A stretch of 64,000 nt of DNA from Acheta domesticus (GCA_031308135.1 JAHLJT010008756.1:133998949-134062948), one strand, 5' to 3'; positions 21,525 to 31,890 are shown, numbered from the stretch's first letter. The notes: generated from the sequence alone by a model not told the origin. Program-made: numbers and translations.

Positions 21525-24500
21525 AAACGCAGGGAACAGTGAATGGATAAAGGTAAATTTAGCTTTGCCAATAGGACCGTTGTTCACTGGTGCAATTTAC
21601 CTGCAAAGGTACTAGTGTCCCTTCCAGAAGCACGCAAGTCAATGGTCCGCAAGAACGGATGCGTACGTGTTTTTAAAGATGTGTTTCATGGGAAGTCCAA
21701 TAAAAGATCGGGCTCGTTTCATCATAAATCTCAGTGTAAAGTACAGTCGATGAACAGGTATCTCAGAATAAATGTTACAAATTTCTAGGACACAGAGGGG
21801 ATCGAAAATTATCACTTTTAGACGATCAACATGTACCGGGGAACGAGTTGCACATGTGTGTGACATTTGCCTCTGACTGGTCGGCAACTCATCCCGCTTT
21901 GGTGGCCGCAGTGACGGATGTCGGGCTCCCTAGAAGATTGCAACTTTTAATCACCTGCAGGAAGACGTCCTCGGGCGTGACGGCCTGGCGGAAGTGCATG
22001 TCGTACTCGGGGCGCGGGCGCGGGTCGGCGCCGTCGTCGTCGTCGGGGGCGCTCGCCACCTCCGTGGCGCACCAGATGGCGTCGGGGTCGCCCGCACCCG
22101 CCCCCGCTCGCGCACCCGGCGCGCCGCCGCCGCCGCCGTCACCGTCGCCGTCGCCGCTCGCAGTCACCCTCGTGCCTCCGCCGCCGGCCTTCTTCGGAGG
22201 CCCGATGCTCCCCGGCCCTAAACCAGGCATGTGCGCCTAATAACTATAGATTCTATAGCTGAAGATATACCATCGTGATATACCTGATGCGCCAAGTTGT
22301 AAAAACCTAAGTATATAAGTGCGATTTTTCTAACTCTGCCTCTCTAGCCCCTTTGGCTACGATGGATATCACACGGCATTTCGTCTTTCTCCCTCGTGCC
22401 GCTAGATGTGGCATGATCGCAAGCCCTGCTTGATAAATTCATAAGATATCATGCGATATCTAGCAGCACGACTGAGAAAGACGCGAAATACCGTGACGTA
22501 CTTCATCGTGAAGACAGGCGTTGGGGGGCAGAGTTAGAAAAATCGCACTTATATACTTTTTATAACTTGGCGCATCAGGGCCTGTCTTCACTTTGGTATA
22601 TCTCACGGCATTTCGCGTCTTTCTCGGTCATGTCGCTAGATGCTTCTACTCACATCACACTACTTGATACGGTCGCGATCATGTGACATCTGGCGGCATG
22701 CCCGAGAAAGACGCAATAAGCCCTGAGATATTCCATCAAGAAGACAGGCCCTGACGCGCTAAGTCATAAAAACCGAAGTATACGTGTAAAGAATCATAGT
22801 CTACGTCTACATGTAAACAACGCATAGACATCGTACACAACGTAGACAAATGTCATCTATCTTTTTGGTGGGACAGAGGCGAGGGCCATGCGCCGACCCC
22901 CACAGCTAGCATTTATCTATAATTATACTCAATTTATCGAAAACAATACTACATATTGTTTGGATCACATCCAAAAGAGTACTAACATTATGAATAAATA
23001 TTTTTTTAAATTTCGCGTTAACATTGTTTTGCTTCAAAAATATTTGTGTCATGACTGGAAATGACTTCCTCCCGTGTGAAACAGCCACGCGTGGTAGCGA
23101 GTTTTTGCATCCTCGAACGTTAAAGCAATCGAAAGCACTATCGATCTTCTGCCCATGTGCAGTTCAAGTTTCACATCACTTTTGTACATCTGAGCATGCG
23201 CAGAAAATTGAGATTGCAGGCGACTGCTGCCCACTAAGGCGTGCCAAAACTCCCAAGTAACTGAAAAGTTTAGCAAAACATCGATACTTCGATTCATCAC
23301 CAAAAGGTTTTCGATATCGACGAAAACATCAACAAAAACATCGATGTTTAAATATGATGAAACATTTCGAAGTAAAATGTATTGGTTCTGATGTAACACA
23401 TAACACACCAATATTAGTTTAAAGAATATTCTGCCTTAAATTTGACTGTCATCTTAATTTTCTAATCAATGTTCTGTGTCGTCAAGGTTCAAACAGTAGT
23501 TTAACAATATTACCACGTCCAAAATAATCAAAAAAGGTAACAACACTGGAGAAAGGATGCGAATTGCAGACGGTTTCGTGCCGCCAGGAGATCGACAATA
23601 GTGACAGAACGGCTATAGATTGGGAACAATCCACAAATGAAATAGATAGGAATTCGAAATTTTATTTATATCAGGAAAATTTTTGTTTGTTTTGTGAAAA
23701 CATTGATGTTTCTGCACAAACATATCGATCTGCAGAAAACATCGAAAGTAAAACATCAATGTTATAATATGGATGTTGGTACTCGGAGCATCAATTTTTT
23801 TCCATCCCTAGTCTCGCGCTGGCGATCCACCACTTATCTTTTAACATAAATTTGTTAAATGTGCAATAAGTTGAGTATAGCAACATGCTAACAGTTGTTT
23901 ACGAAATAAATATTTGTATAGTAAAAATGCTTTTCACAATACGAGATTGGATAATTATAAAACGAGACCGTTACTATGGCTTTGATAACCAATCGAGTGT
24001 TGTATTAAGATACGGTGTGAACATAGTACAACGTTTTATTAGCTTTGTAAAACTTCCAATGTACTACCGAGATATTAACCTTTGCAAATTTGGGAGCATT
24101 TCTGCACGTTGTGTGGATCATTTTTTTACTAATAAAGACCTTCTATAAAGTATAGATCAAAATTTTCACTTCCCACGTCACTTCTCTAGAGGAAAGTCTT
24201 ATAGAAAACTTATCATGGTGCGAAAGTAGCAAATACAAGCCTGTCCTCTGCTCCTTGAATTGGGCAAGAACAAACAATTAAATAAACCTAAAGTGTATCT
24301 TTGAAATCAGAGTTTGACAAACGATAGCATTACCTGCATCTATTAATATTGAAGAAACCATTAAGTATCTCAAAATGTTTCACTTCATTTACCCATTTGC
24401 TTACGTAGCAGAGGGGGCATGGGGGCCTTGCCAGATAAATATTGAAAGGGGCCCCGTATCCCTTACGAAATAAAAATGACTATTTCCAAAAATATAATCA

Positions 24501-24978
24501 GTCCGTAATTTTCTCTCTTTTCTATCTTGACAATTAAGGAAGTTTTTTGTACATTTGAATAAGAATTTCTCTAAGCCATATGGCAATCACTTTAAATGCG
24601 AGTTAAACGTTAATTGTTCACCATAAAATTTCTTGTATTTATTAACTAGCTGGTACCCGGCGCGTTGCTGCCGCAGAAGAAATAATTGAGGAAATATTCC
24701 TCTCCGTTCTCTTTTCCCCCTCTCTTTTTCCTCCTTTCTCATTTTCCCCACTCTCTCTTTTCCATCTGTTTCTTTCCCCCTCTGTGTCTCTTTTCTCCCT
24801 CTGTCACTTTTTCCCTCTCTGTGTCTCTTCTTCCCCCACTCTCTGACTCTTTTCCCGCTCTCTCATTCCCCCTCTCTCTTTTCCCTCTCCCTATTTTCCC
24901 TCTTTCATTATTTTTCCTCTCTCTATTTTCCTTCTCTTCCACTATTTTCCCTTTCTCTATTTCCTTAACTCTTATTTT

Positions 24979-25023
<45 letters not shown>

Positions 25024-28000
25024 CTGTCTCCTTTTCACTTTCCTGTCAACTTGCGCCGCCTGCTCCTTGTGTTCTCCTCGACCTTGCCCCACAGCACACG
25101 GCAACGCCCAGCAACAATGAAGCTCATGTGGATTGGGAATTGCATTTAACTGAAACGCTATCATGTGTTCTAGCGCCATCTAGTGGAGTTACAATAATTG
25201 TACTATACCTGTGTTCTTCCCGCAAGTGCAAGCAATATGTTGACACATTTTTATTGCAATTGGATGCTGCTGCGGAACGCATTAAGCACGAACCAACAAA
25301 CATTGATTTTTATATATTAGATTAATTTTCTGTATAATAATTTTTCTAGCTTATGAAGAACCCCGCATTACCGGGGTATTTACCACAATTTTGTATTAAA
25401 CAGAAATTCCATCTCTTCCCGCCCTGTGGCAGAGCCTACTCCTATCTATTCAATCGTATATTTCGTCCACGCTATCACGCTTCTCTGCCTTGCTCCAATT
25501 TGGAAAAAACCTTCTACACATTACAGCACTTCTCACTAAAAAATATTTAAATTTTAGTCCTATTGGGGTTCCGGCCCCCAAACTCCTTTCTCTTTATAAC
25601 TGAAATAATAAACAAATCTAAATTAAAAAATTAAATGCATGTACTTACGTTATTCTGTTTGTGGAATTTTATGTATTATATACCAAACCTTACAATAACA
25701 TGACACATTATAAATCTTACTCTTTTTCATATTTTTTTCTTCTCGCGTATTTATATAGAAAAGTTTGAAATTGATCTTGCCGCATCAATCGACGTTTAGA
25801 AATAATTAAAGTAATTTTAATTGGATTCTAGTACCTGTTTTAGGATCCTTGATAAATTGTGGCTGACCAAAAGGAGCCATTAACCACTTATGCCATTATA
25901 ATATCTCCAAAAATCCGAGATCACAGTGAATCCCGCCTTGACAACACCTTTTCTCTTATTTAAAATAACAACCTTCAAAACCAGCGTTGTCGCATATTAA
26001 ATTCCTCCAAATACCCATTTATCAATACTATTTTACTTCAATTGTACTGCCGTATTGTACTTCAACTGTATTACTGCCGAACTGTCATCAATTTAACCGT
26101 TCCTTCAGCACCCAAAGGTACTCTCTACTATATTAAAACACTTCTCTGAAGCATGCATTCCTCCATCAGTTTCTGAATAACACGTAAATCGCACTGTTGC
26201 TCACCTAACCTGCAAATACGTAATAATTATGCTTAATTTACTACAATTAAACATATGTGCACTCATACCTTTTTACGGCAATGTTAACCACATTCATCAG
26301 AAAATGATATCTTCCAAACATTTAGTCTCTTGTGCACTTAATGCACTCACGTCTACACGCAATTAAAATCAATATTCAAGTTACTTTTCTAAATAAAGCG
26401 AAAGAAACTATTACTATTACACTAAAACAAATATTTAGGTTAGACAATTGACTGTGAAAAATAAACAAACAGTCCTCTAAATACACCAAAGAGTATATCT
26501 CAAATACACAATCCTTTACATTGAAGAAACAGTAGATATCAGACCTCATCCTCTGGTGGCGCGCAGCTAAACTATTGACATTGATCCACTATTGAATCTA
26601 TGATGTAAAGCCAGGTGAAAAATGTCCGGAAAAGTAATTATTTTGTGAATATAGTAAGGTTTGAAATTGTAAATCATAGCCTATGTTACTCCAGACCTTT
26701 AAAAAAAGCTACTACAAAAGTTTCATCAGTATTGGTTCAGTAGATTCAGAGATTATCGCGCTGTAAGTCAGTGCAGTTCTGTCTTTATATATTAGTATAG
26801 ATTGTATCTTCAAAGAAGCAATTTCACTATCTTTTATCGTATTTTATTTATTTAGTAGTAAAATATATCATTGGTAAAATAAGTTTTATGAAAAAAAGAG
26901 CCAAGAAATTTAGTTGGCTCCCCTTCTTGTTTTGGGCTGCGCATGACAAAGAATTTTCCAGATGATTCAACAATATTCAAAAATATTTCCTATAAAAGTT
27001 TCGCCATGGGATCAAGAATGCAGAAATTACGAGAAGGCCGTTTTCCTTACACCAAAAGTCCGCGTTGCAAATTTGCTCAAAAATATAGAAGAACATTTTG
27101 GGTGGTATGAATAATAAAGAAACGTTTTCTCCGAGTATCTTCTCACGCGCATGGAAATTTGGTCTGAGAATATTCTCCGATCAATAAGCATTTGCTCACT
27201 TCTTATGAATAAAAATATTTTTCGAGTGATGAGTATATTCTACTGGCAAATTGCCACTAATAGCTACGGTAATTAATATAGACAATGCCATAACCTTCAT
27301 TTAAGCAAGGCACTTGGAACTGTTAATTTTCATTATTTCGTAAATATCTCAACATTTTCATATTCTGGAGTGTTACAGCGATTCAGGCCGGGTAACATTT
27401 ACCTGCATTACATTTTTAGATCTACGAACTTCCGTAAACACAGAATTAAATGTTTTCCATTTATCTTTATCATTTCTATACATATAATAAAATTAGTATA
27501 AAATTATAAAATATCACAAACTATTTTATTATATCATCACGGATATGCTACAGTAAGTGCCACCGCTGTAACTAATTATTATTATTAGCTATGATTTATA
27601 ATTATTAAATTATATTAAAAATATATAACTATATCTTTTAAATTAGTAATTATTTTCAGGCGTGTTCCAGGACCTAAACATGTGCCATCAAATGTTTTTT
27701 TGTTTTTTTTAAAGGTTTAGAATGATGCCCACAAAACATTTTTGGGCTATCACGGACACGTTATTTGTTTGTTCACGCCTTCCATTCCAAGAGATTCTAT
27801 TCACGTGCGGGCATAGTCTCAAATGAGCGTGAATGCGGGAGCGGGGCCACGCGGCCGATGGCCGTCGCTGAACCGAAGCCGGAAGGGCCGCGTTGACGGG
27901 GCGTTTTTGTGGCTCGCGTCAGCTCGGGCGCACGCGACGGGCAGCGCTGCTCTGTTGCAAGCGATCGAGTGCCCACCCCCCTTTCCCTTCCCAAACGCCC

Positions 28001-31000
28001 GCGCATGCACGCAACGCCTAAGAGCGAGTCTTGCTCTAGAGTAGAGCTCAGGGATTCTTTTTCAACAATTGTAGATTGATTGATTGATGGTTAGTGATTC
28101 CGGGCGCGTCAGCTACTGAGATCATTAGTCCCGTAAATGCACTGCATGCTTTTTCATCGGGAGGTGGCGGTGATTTTCCCCCGCTGGATGGCGAGATTTG
28201 GCGCCGACCTCCCGTCGACTAACGGGGTTTTCCCTGATCAGGTATCTCCCACTAGCGGGGCACCGCCCCAGCTGGGACAAGCTTTAAGCCCCCGACCGGT
28301 CTCCCGGCATGTGTGGTAGTGTAGTGCATATAAGTGTGTATTTGTAAGGGGCGAAGATAGGACAAGGAGAAGAGCAAGAAAAGATCGCGCGCGGTCCGTG
28401 GCCCGTTTGTTAGGGTACTGCTCCGGCATTCGCCTGGTGTTGATCGGAGTAACCACAGAAACCACCGATTAGAACAGCCGACCGCTAGAATTCTCCTTCA
28501 GACGAATTCGAATTAAACAACCAATATTATCTCACGGACGCCTCAACTACTTTTTCCTTATTCCTGTGAGTGTAGTGCGTGTTATATCCCTGGAGGTGCT
28601 GGTGTTCCTCCCCCGTCTACAAGTAAGAGGAGAGAATGAGATAAATATGAGGAAGGAGGAAAATAGAGGATAAGTGACCGGTTTGTTAAGGCCCTGCCTA
28701 GTGATTGAAATTTTAGCGATACTTCGGTACATCACCAAAAGGTTTTCGATGTCGATTTCGATATCGACAAAAACATCGACGTTTAAAATATCGATGTTTT
28801 AAAGATGATGATATATTTCGAAGTAAAATGTCCCGGTTGTAATGTGATAAATATTACATCAACATTAGTTTAAAGTATATTTTGCCTTAAATTTGACTCT
28901 CATTTTATTTCTAATTAATGGTCTTTGTAGTCAAGGTTCAAATGGCAATTTAACGATATTATCACGTACAAAATAAGAAAAAAGGTGACAACACTGGAGA
29001 ATGGTTGCGAATGGCAAACGGTTTGATGCCGCCTGGGGATCGACAAGAGTGACAATTATTGTCAATGGATGTTGATTGCAATTCGCAAATAAAATAGATA
29101 CTGATAATTTTATTTATAACGTAAGAATTTTTTTAAACATCGATTTTTTGCCAACCTTAGCCCTGCCTCGGCGTTCACCAGGTATTGTTCAAAGTAATCA
29201 CTTAAAATCAGGCCAGCCGACCGCTAGATGCCGTTTCCGCCACACACAGGCTAAATTTGTCTCAGTTATTTAGCTCAAATCTGCTTTGATGATATGGTGG
29301 TTATCATGCCGGGCTACTGATACCTAGTTCGCGGGCCCAAACACGGTCACATTAGGTGGATTTTTGAGGTGCCAAAAATCGACGGCATGCATGCGGAGGC
29401 TTGTCGGCTTGTAAAACAGTTGCCAGGAAAGGCATTTTGCATGATCCTGATCTGCTTGATCCTGGCAAAATTAAATCCTCTAGCAACTTAGCACCAATCA
29501 GAATTTCGATTTGAACTACTCGATAAGATTGCGGATATTAGAGAGTTTTTGCACCCTCGAACGTTAAGCACTATCGATCTGCGCATGCGCAGATGTACTA
29601 AAGTGATACGAAACTTCGATCACTCACGAAACATCGAAGGATCGATAGTGCTTAACATTCATAGGTGCAAAAACTCCCTATTGTATTTAGGCCTGCGCTA
29701 TCCGGTATTCAAATCAAACGTCAAAATGCGGATTCGATGGTGTAACGGTTAGCGTACCGGACTGTCATACCCAAGTTCGCGATCAAACCCGATCGAAGCC
29801 GTGGATTTTTAAGGGCGAAAAAATCCTTCGGAGAGGAAGTAAAGCCGACTGTCCCATGTTAGTAGATTTACTGCATGTAAAAGATCCTCAAGCCTAAATG
29901 ACGCCTCTGAGCTAAATTCAAATCGCCTGTTTCGTCGCCCGGGATAATACCTTCTTTCTCCGCTAGTTGGTGAAAGGAGCGTAGTGAAATTTGGTGGTCA
30001 GGCGGTTTGGTGGTTTGGCGTGGTCAGACGGAAGAGCGGGCCTGATGGCCCGAGTCTCGCCACGTAAAATAAGGCACTAACTAACGTCAAAATTGGCGCA
30101 CTAGCGCCCCTAGAAAGCAAACTACCCTAGGTTCACTTGTCCAAGAGAATGCGCTAGGGGCTTCGGGACTGCCAACCAGCCACATGGCTGTTAACCAAAG
30201 AGAGCTATTTAGTTAGAGTCGAAGATCCACTATTGCCGGGACCCGAAACCCAGGACTTCGCGGTCAGAGAGGCTGTCACCGCAAAGGCTGTTGCCGTCTG
30301 AAGAGAGGCAACGAAGTATGAAGTTCGCGCCCGAATCCGCTTGAGCGCTCCCGCTCTCCGCCAGTTCCGCTCTCTGCGCCCGAGAAACAGCCGCCCGGAA
30401 GGGGCAGGAGAGGCGCGCGAAAGCGTAGCCCATCATCGCCGTTTGCAGCTTTCGCGATCGGCTCACAGCGCCAGCGACGGCCGTCAAACCTCAAACAACG
30501 CCCGACTCAGTGGCGTAACGTTCCGGCCAAGGGAAGGCCCGCAATGGGGGCGGGCCCAGGTAAAAGAGGGCCTACTTTTTAGGCTGAAGGTTTTGCGAGG
30601 GTAAGAAATTTTAATTACTTGATACATTCTCTGGCACTTTGCGATAGTTGATAAAAGATTTTAAAAAAGGATTTTGCAAAAGGACGACTTTTTCCCACTT
30701 CGCTAGCTTATGTAACTCTGTTTCTTAATCAATAAAGATATACTTGGGTTTTTATTTCTTGGCGCGGTGGGGAGGCTTGTCTTCACGACGGAAAATCCCA
30801 CGGTATTTCGCGTCGTTGTAGGTTGTGCTGCTAGGAGTCGCAAGATCGCGACTGTATCGAGCAGTGCTGGCGATCATGCGTCTCCTAGCAGCACGACCGA
30901 GAACGACGCGAAATATCATGAGATATTCCATCGTGAAGACAAGCCCCCACGCACCAAGAAATAAAAACTCAAGTATAAACAATTCCTTTAGGTTTTATAA

Positions 31001-31803
31001 CAGTTTTCATTTCAAAAAATTAAAAAATAAACGCAGAGTTTCCTACTATTGCTTAGGCTGATAAATTTCAATTTGTTAAAGGATATTTTTATTATTTAAG
31101 CGCTTAACTACTTGTTGCTACATACTTTTAAAAAGAGGACCCGGAAAAAGTTCTGTGGGCGGACTCGCCCTCATTTTGTTAGGCCTCATTCACAAAGTAA
31201 ACTTCAACGTAACGTAATGCTGTAAACGTAGCCGCAAAATTTACACGTAAAAACAAGCAATCACAATGACGAACGTAAGCTGGAACCATATTCACGAGTA
31301 ATTCGTCCGACATAAATAGTTTATTCGCCATCTCAGGTTAAAGTCACAATAAAAATTGTCCAAATTCTTACATTGAATTCACTAAACGCATCAAAAGCGT
31401 TCGTAAACTAGTTCTATACAATACAAAAACAATGACATAACCACAAACTACCTGAACACAATCAGAAATCGAACTTCCACGCTGTTCCCTGATTGGTCTT
31501 CAGTAGAATTCCGACGTAAACTTAACGCAAAAGCTTGGAGCTTGCGAACTCTTAAGTTTACGGTCTAATGTCAACGGTTACGTCAAGGCATTGCGAATGG
31601 TCTGGATTAATAACACATTTCTATGTTTTGCGGCTACGTTACGTTTACGTTTAAGTTTGCATTGTGAATGAGGCTACTGATGGCACCGTACCGAGCTTGG
31701 CGAGGGCGCAGGGCGGCAGGTCGTCGTCGCTGCTGTCGCCGTCGTCGTCGGGAGAGCGCAGCATCTCCGCCAGCCCCCGCATCTGCGCGCTCGTCAGCTC
31801 CAT
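17706..31803 (-). CDS. DNAAF6: Dynein axonemal assembly factor 6 (PIH1D3), three coding exons
   Basis: Cytoplasmic chaperone-associated factor that helps preassemble axonemal dynein arms; in insects the clients would be motile sperm and chordotonal cilia (family knowledge). CDS is join of 31803-31692, 22217-21955 and 17963-17706 on the minus strand: 633 nt, 210 aa, close to the vertebrate length of about 214. Residues 1-37 hold the conserved N-terminal helix and acidic run (AEMLRSPDDDGDSSDDD). The GPGSIGPPKK motif follows, then a Gly/Asp/Ala-rich linker, a DAIW motif, PEYDMHFRQ with EDVFLQ, and the C-terminal CS-like domain starting LGGRTPGTASCEELVVRVRL, containing LPLPHPV and ending REYDFVNF. 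Splice phases are 1 and 0, all GT-AG. Exons are very GC-rich against AT-rich introns. Intron 2 holds an acceptor-derived minisatellite. The frame is intact. Confidence 0.93.
17964..19190. repeat. 121/122-bp minisatellite made from the DNAAF6 intron 2 acceptor region
   Basis: On the plus strand GCTCCTCGCACGACGCC begins at 17924 (inside exon 3), then 18045, 18166, 18287, 18409, 18531, 18653, 18775, 18897 and 19032, with a truncated start at 19171. Spacing is 121 bp three times, 122 bp five times, then 135 and 139. On the minus strand each full unit holds about 75 nt of intron (with a CTAAGCGAC branch-like string), TTGCAG, then coding-like CTGGGCGGGCGCACGCC to GAGGAGCTGGTG. Acceptor copies lie at 18083, 18204, 18325, 18447, 18569, 18691, 18813, 18935 and 19070, in addition to the real one at 17964. 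Two subfamilies differ by a CCCATAAGAG versus CCATAAGAGGATT flank and by CTGGGC versus CTAAGC after the acceptor. Confidence 0.95.
19516..20046. mobile_element. Solo LTR, 531 bp, in DNAAF6 intron 2
   Basis: The segment begins TGTAGTGTCC and ends TTTACAACA, the TG...CA rule for LTRs. It is flanked by an exact 5-bp duplication, TCAAC, at 19511-19515 and 20047-20051. It contains an AATAAA near 20003 on the plus strand, which suggests plus orientation. No internal retroelement sequence is adjacent, so it is a solo LTR left by recombination. Gypsy or BEL class cannot be told apart. Confidence 0.8.
20692..20993 (+). mobile_element. hAT-like MITE, copy 2, 5'-truncated
   Basis: Co-linear with the element at 11932-12353 from GAGCGCAC through GCATGGTTC, CGTTTCAGAGCAGCC and TTTTAGTTGTGGCC to the right terminus AAGTTGGACACCCCTG. 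The left inverted terminus is absent, and no 8-bp duplication is seen. Confidence 0.75.
21453..21529. repeat. (CT)n(CA)n compound microsatellite
   Basis: A CT run from about 21453 passes into a CA run ending near 21529, in DNAAF6 intron 2. Confidence 0.95.
21955..22217 (-). CDS. DNAAF6: DNAAF6 coding exon 2
   Basis: 263 nt. The acceptor CTGGTTTAG precedes GPGSIGPPKK and the donor CTGCAG|GTGATT follows EDVFLQ. The first half encodes a low-complexity Gly/Asp/Ala/Arg linker unlike the acidic linker of vertebrates. The second half restores the conserved DAIW, acidic DDDD, PEYDMHFRQ and EDVFLQ blocks. Confidence 0.9.
22255..22316. mobile_element. Truncated end of hairpin MITE family M1
   Basis: The reverse complement reads TATACTTAGGTTTTTACAAC then TTGGCGCATCAGG, matching the outer arm of the M1 copy at 22551-22783. 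Only this end remains. It shares its TATA junction with the next copy. Confidence 0.7.
22311..22556. mobile_element. Hairpin MITE M1a with perfect 30-bp terminal inverted repeats
   Basis: Bases 22311-22340 (starting GTATATAAGTGCGATTTTTC) are the exact reverse complement of 22527-22556. Inner arms continue with imperfect pairing, so the whole 246 bp can fold. No coding sequence. The middle shares TTTCTC...GTGCCGCTAGATGT with the other M1 copies. Confidence 0.92.
22551..22783. mobile_element. Hairpin MITE M1b
   Basis: The left arm (CTTGGCGCATCAGGGCCTGT) and right arm (complement ACTTAGCGCGTCAGGGCCTG) pair over about 70 bp of imperfect inverted repeat. It abuts M1a through a shared TATAC. A third full copy is at 30739-30977. 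TA-rich junctions suggest a TA target, as for Tc1/mariner-type MITEs. Confidence 0.85.
23090..23257. mobile_element. Small hairpin MITE M2, copy 1 (degraded)
   Basis: The left end GAGTTTTTGCATCCTCGAAC and the right complement GGGAGTTTTGGCACGCC match the termini of the intact copy at 29539-29680. The interior includes CACTATCGATC and GCATGCGCAG, as in that copy. Confidence 0.65.
23270..23812. mobile_element. hAT-like nonautonomous element H2, copy 1
   Basis: Co-linear with 28698-29159: CATCACCAAAAGGTTTTCGA, TTTCGAAGTAAAATGT, GACAACACTGGAGAA-like and GCCGCC-GG-GATCGACAA blocks are shared. Both ends carry clustered ATCGATG-type motifs, and the right end is TTTCCATCCCTAG. Target duplication not seen for this copy. 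Confidence 0.75.
24644..26806. repeat. Two adjacent copies of an unclassified interspersed repeat
   Basis: One unit starts TTAACTAGCTGGTACCCGGC (24644) and seems to end at TTTATATATTAGATTA (about 25325). A second starts near 25347 (TAGCTTATGAAGAACCCCGC) and ends TATATATTAGTATAGATT (26806). Such start and end strings recur in many arthropod genomes as an interspersed repeat, but I cannot assign a class. No protein is recognisable. Confidence 0.4.
24690..25022. repeat. Pyrimidine-rich tract with (CT)n
   Basis: About 330 bp of almost uninterrupted C and T on the plus strand, ending in (CT)n of about 36 nt. The Ser/Leu/Phe-rich frame across it is an artefact of composition. Confidence 0.9.
26807..27795. 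other. Intronic AT-rich sequence, nothing recognised
   Basis: DNAAF6 intron 1 sequence without exons, RNA genes or clear element ends. Confidence 0.45.
27796..28050. other. GC-rich patch in DNAAF6 intron 1
   Basis: About 240 bp of GC-rich DNA with overlapping frames on both strands, none recognised. It lies directly beside SINE A copy 3, as the patch at 291-530 lies beside copy 1. Confidence 0.4.
28075..28505 (-). mobile_element. SINE family A, copy 3 (tRNA head missing)
   Basis: The plus-strand left edge TTGATTGATTGATGGTTAG is the ATCA-type tail. The body shares GATTCCGGGCGCGTCA, CATTAGTCCCGTAA, CCGACCGGTCTC-CGGCATG and GTGGTAGTGTA with copies 1 and 4. In element sense the copy stops at about 28505, so it lacks the tRNA-like head and is 5'-truncated, as LINE-mobilised elements often are. 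Confidence 0.75.
28698..29159. mobile_element. hAT-like nonautonomous element H2, copy 2, with 8-bp duplication
   Basis: GCCCTGCC flanks the element at 28690-28697 and 29160-29167 (a ninth base also matches). The ends are loosely inverted: TAGTGATTGAAATTTTAGCG and complement TAAGGTTGGCAAAAAATCGA. ATCGAT motifs cluster near both ends. The 8-bp target duplication fits hAT. Confidence 0.82.
29283..29510 (+). mobile_element. SINE family C, copy 1 (partial)
   Basis: GATATGGTGGTTATCATGCC resembles a tRNA A box, and AGTTCGCGGGCCCAAACA a B box. The following GGTGGATTTTTGAGGTGCC-AAAAATC block corresponds to GCCGTGGATTTTTAAGGGCG-AAAAAATCC in copy 2. The 3' part is short or diverged. Confidence 0.5.
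29539..29680. mobile_element. Small hairpin MITE M2, copy 2
   Basis: The left arm TAGAGAGTTTTTGCACCCTC and the complement of the right arm TAGGGAGTTTTTGCACCTAT pair over about 40 bp through GTTAAGCACTATCGATC. The loop contains the perfect palindrome CTGCGCATGCGCAG. Confidence 0.85.
29727..30075 (+). mobile_element. SINE family C, copy 2 (tRNA-derived)
   Basis: The head reads GATGGTGTAACGGTTAGCGT (A-box-like) and AGTTCGCGATCAAACCC (B-box-like), followed by a body of about 270 bp ending near AAATAAGGCACTAACTAAC. It is not a functional tRNA gene, because the acceptor stem does not pair. Confidence 0.65.
30185..30300 (-). mobile_element. SINE A-related tRNA-like head fragment
   Basis: GACCCGAAACCCAGGACTTC is the plus-strand form of a B box and head as at 1005-1040 (GACTCGAAACCCAGGACCTC). 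Only the head region is recognisable here. Confidence 0.45.
30739..30977. mobile_element. Hairpin MITE M1c
   Basis: The termini TATACTTGGGTTTTTATTTC and complement TATACTTGAGTTTTTATTTC start inverted arms of about 95 bp that include GGCTTGTCTTCACGA and TTTCGCGTCGTT. It is the same family as M1a and M1b and lies in the same intron. It can fold over nearly its full length. Confidence 0.9.
31692..31803 (-). CDS. DNAAF6: DNAAF6 coding exon 1
   Basis: 112 nt, 37 codons plus one base. The ATG (complement of CAT at 31801-31803) opens MELTSAQMRGLAEML, the usual short N-terminal helix of the family. The donor is CTCG|GTACGG. The split Gly codon is completed by exon 2, giving KL-GPGSIG. Confidence 0.9.
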
Positions 31804-31846
31804 CGCAGCCCCTGCGCACGCGCACACATCAACCCACAGACAGACC

Positions 31847-31890
31847 GCGCATGCGCAGTGGCGTATACTGCGGGCTACCGGCGGTAGCCC
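31847..31890 (-). promoter_or_regulatory. Candidate DNAAF6 proximal promoter motifs
   Basis: GCGCATGCGC at 31847-31856 is a perfect palindrome matching the core NRF-1 site, 44-53 nt upstream of the ATG. At 31872-31890 GGGCTACCG and CGGTAGCCC form a 9-bp inverted repeat around one base. Its inner part resembles an RFX X-box (GTNRCC-N-RGYAAC) with one mismatch per half, and ciliary genes are RFX targets. A caution is that CAGTGGCGTA starting at 31856 looks like a transposon end, so the inverted repeat may belong to a mobile element. Confidence 0.35.

Noticed and set aside
24686..25120. 144-codon Ser/Leu/Phe-rich plus-strand frame
   Set aside because: A translation of a pyrimidine-only tract; composition alone keeps it open.
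29727..29800. Functional tRNA gene
   Set aside because: A- and B-box-like strings are present but the acceptor stem does not pair and a long SINE body follows.
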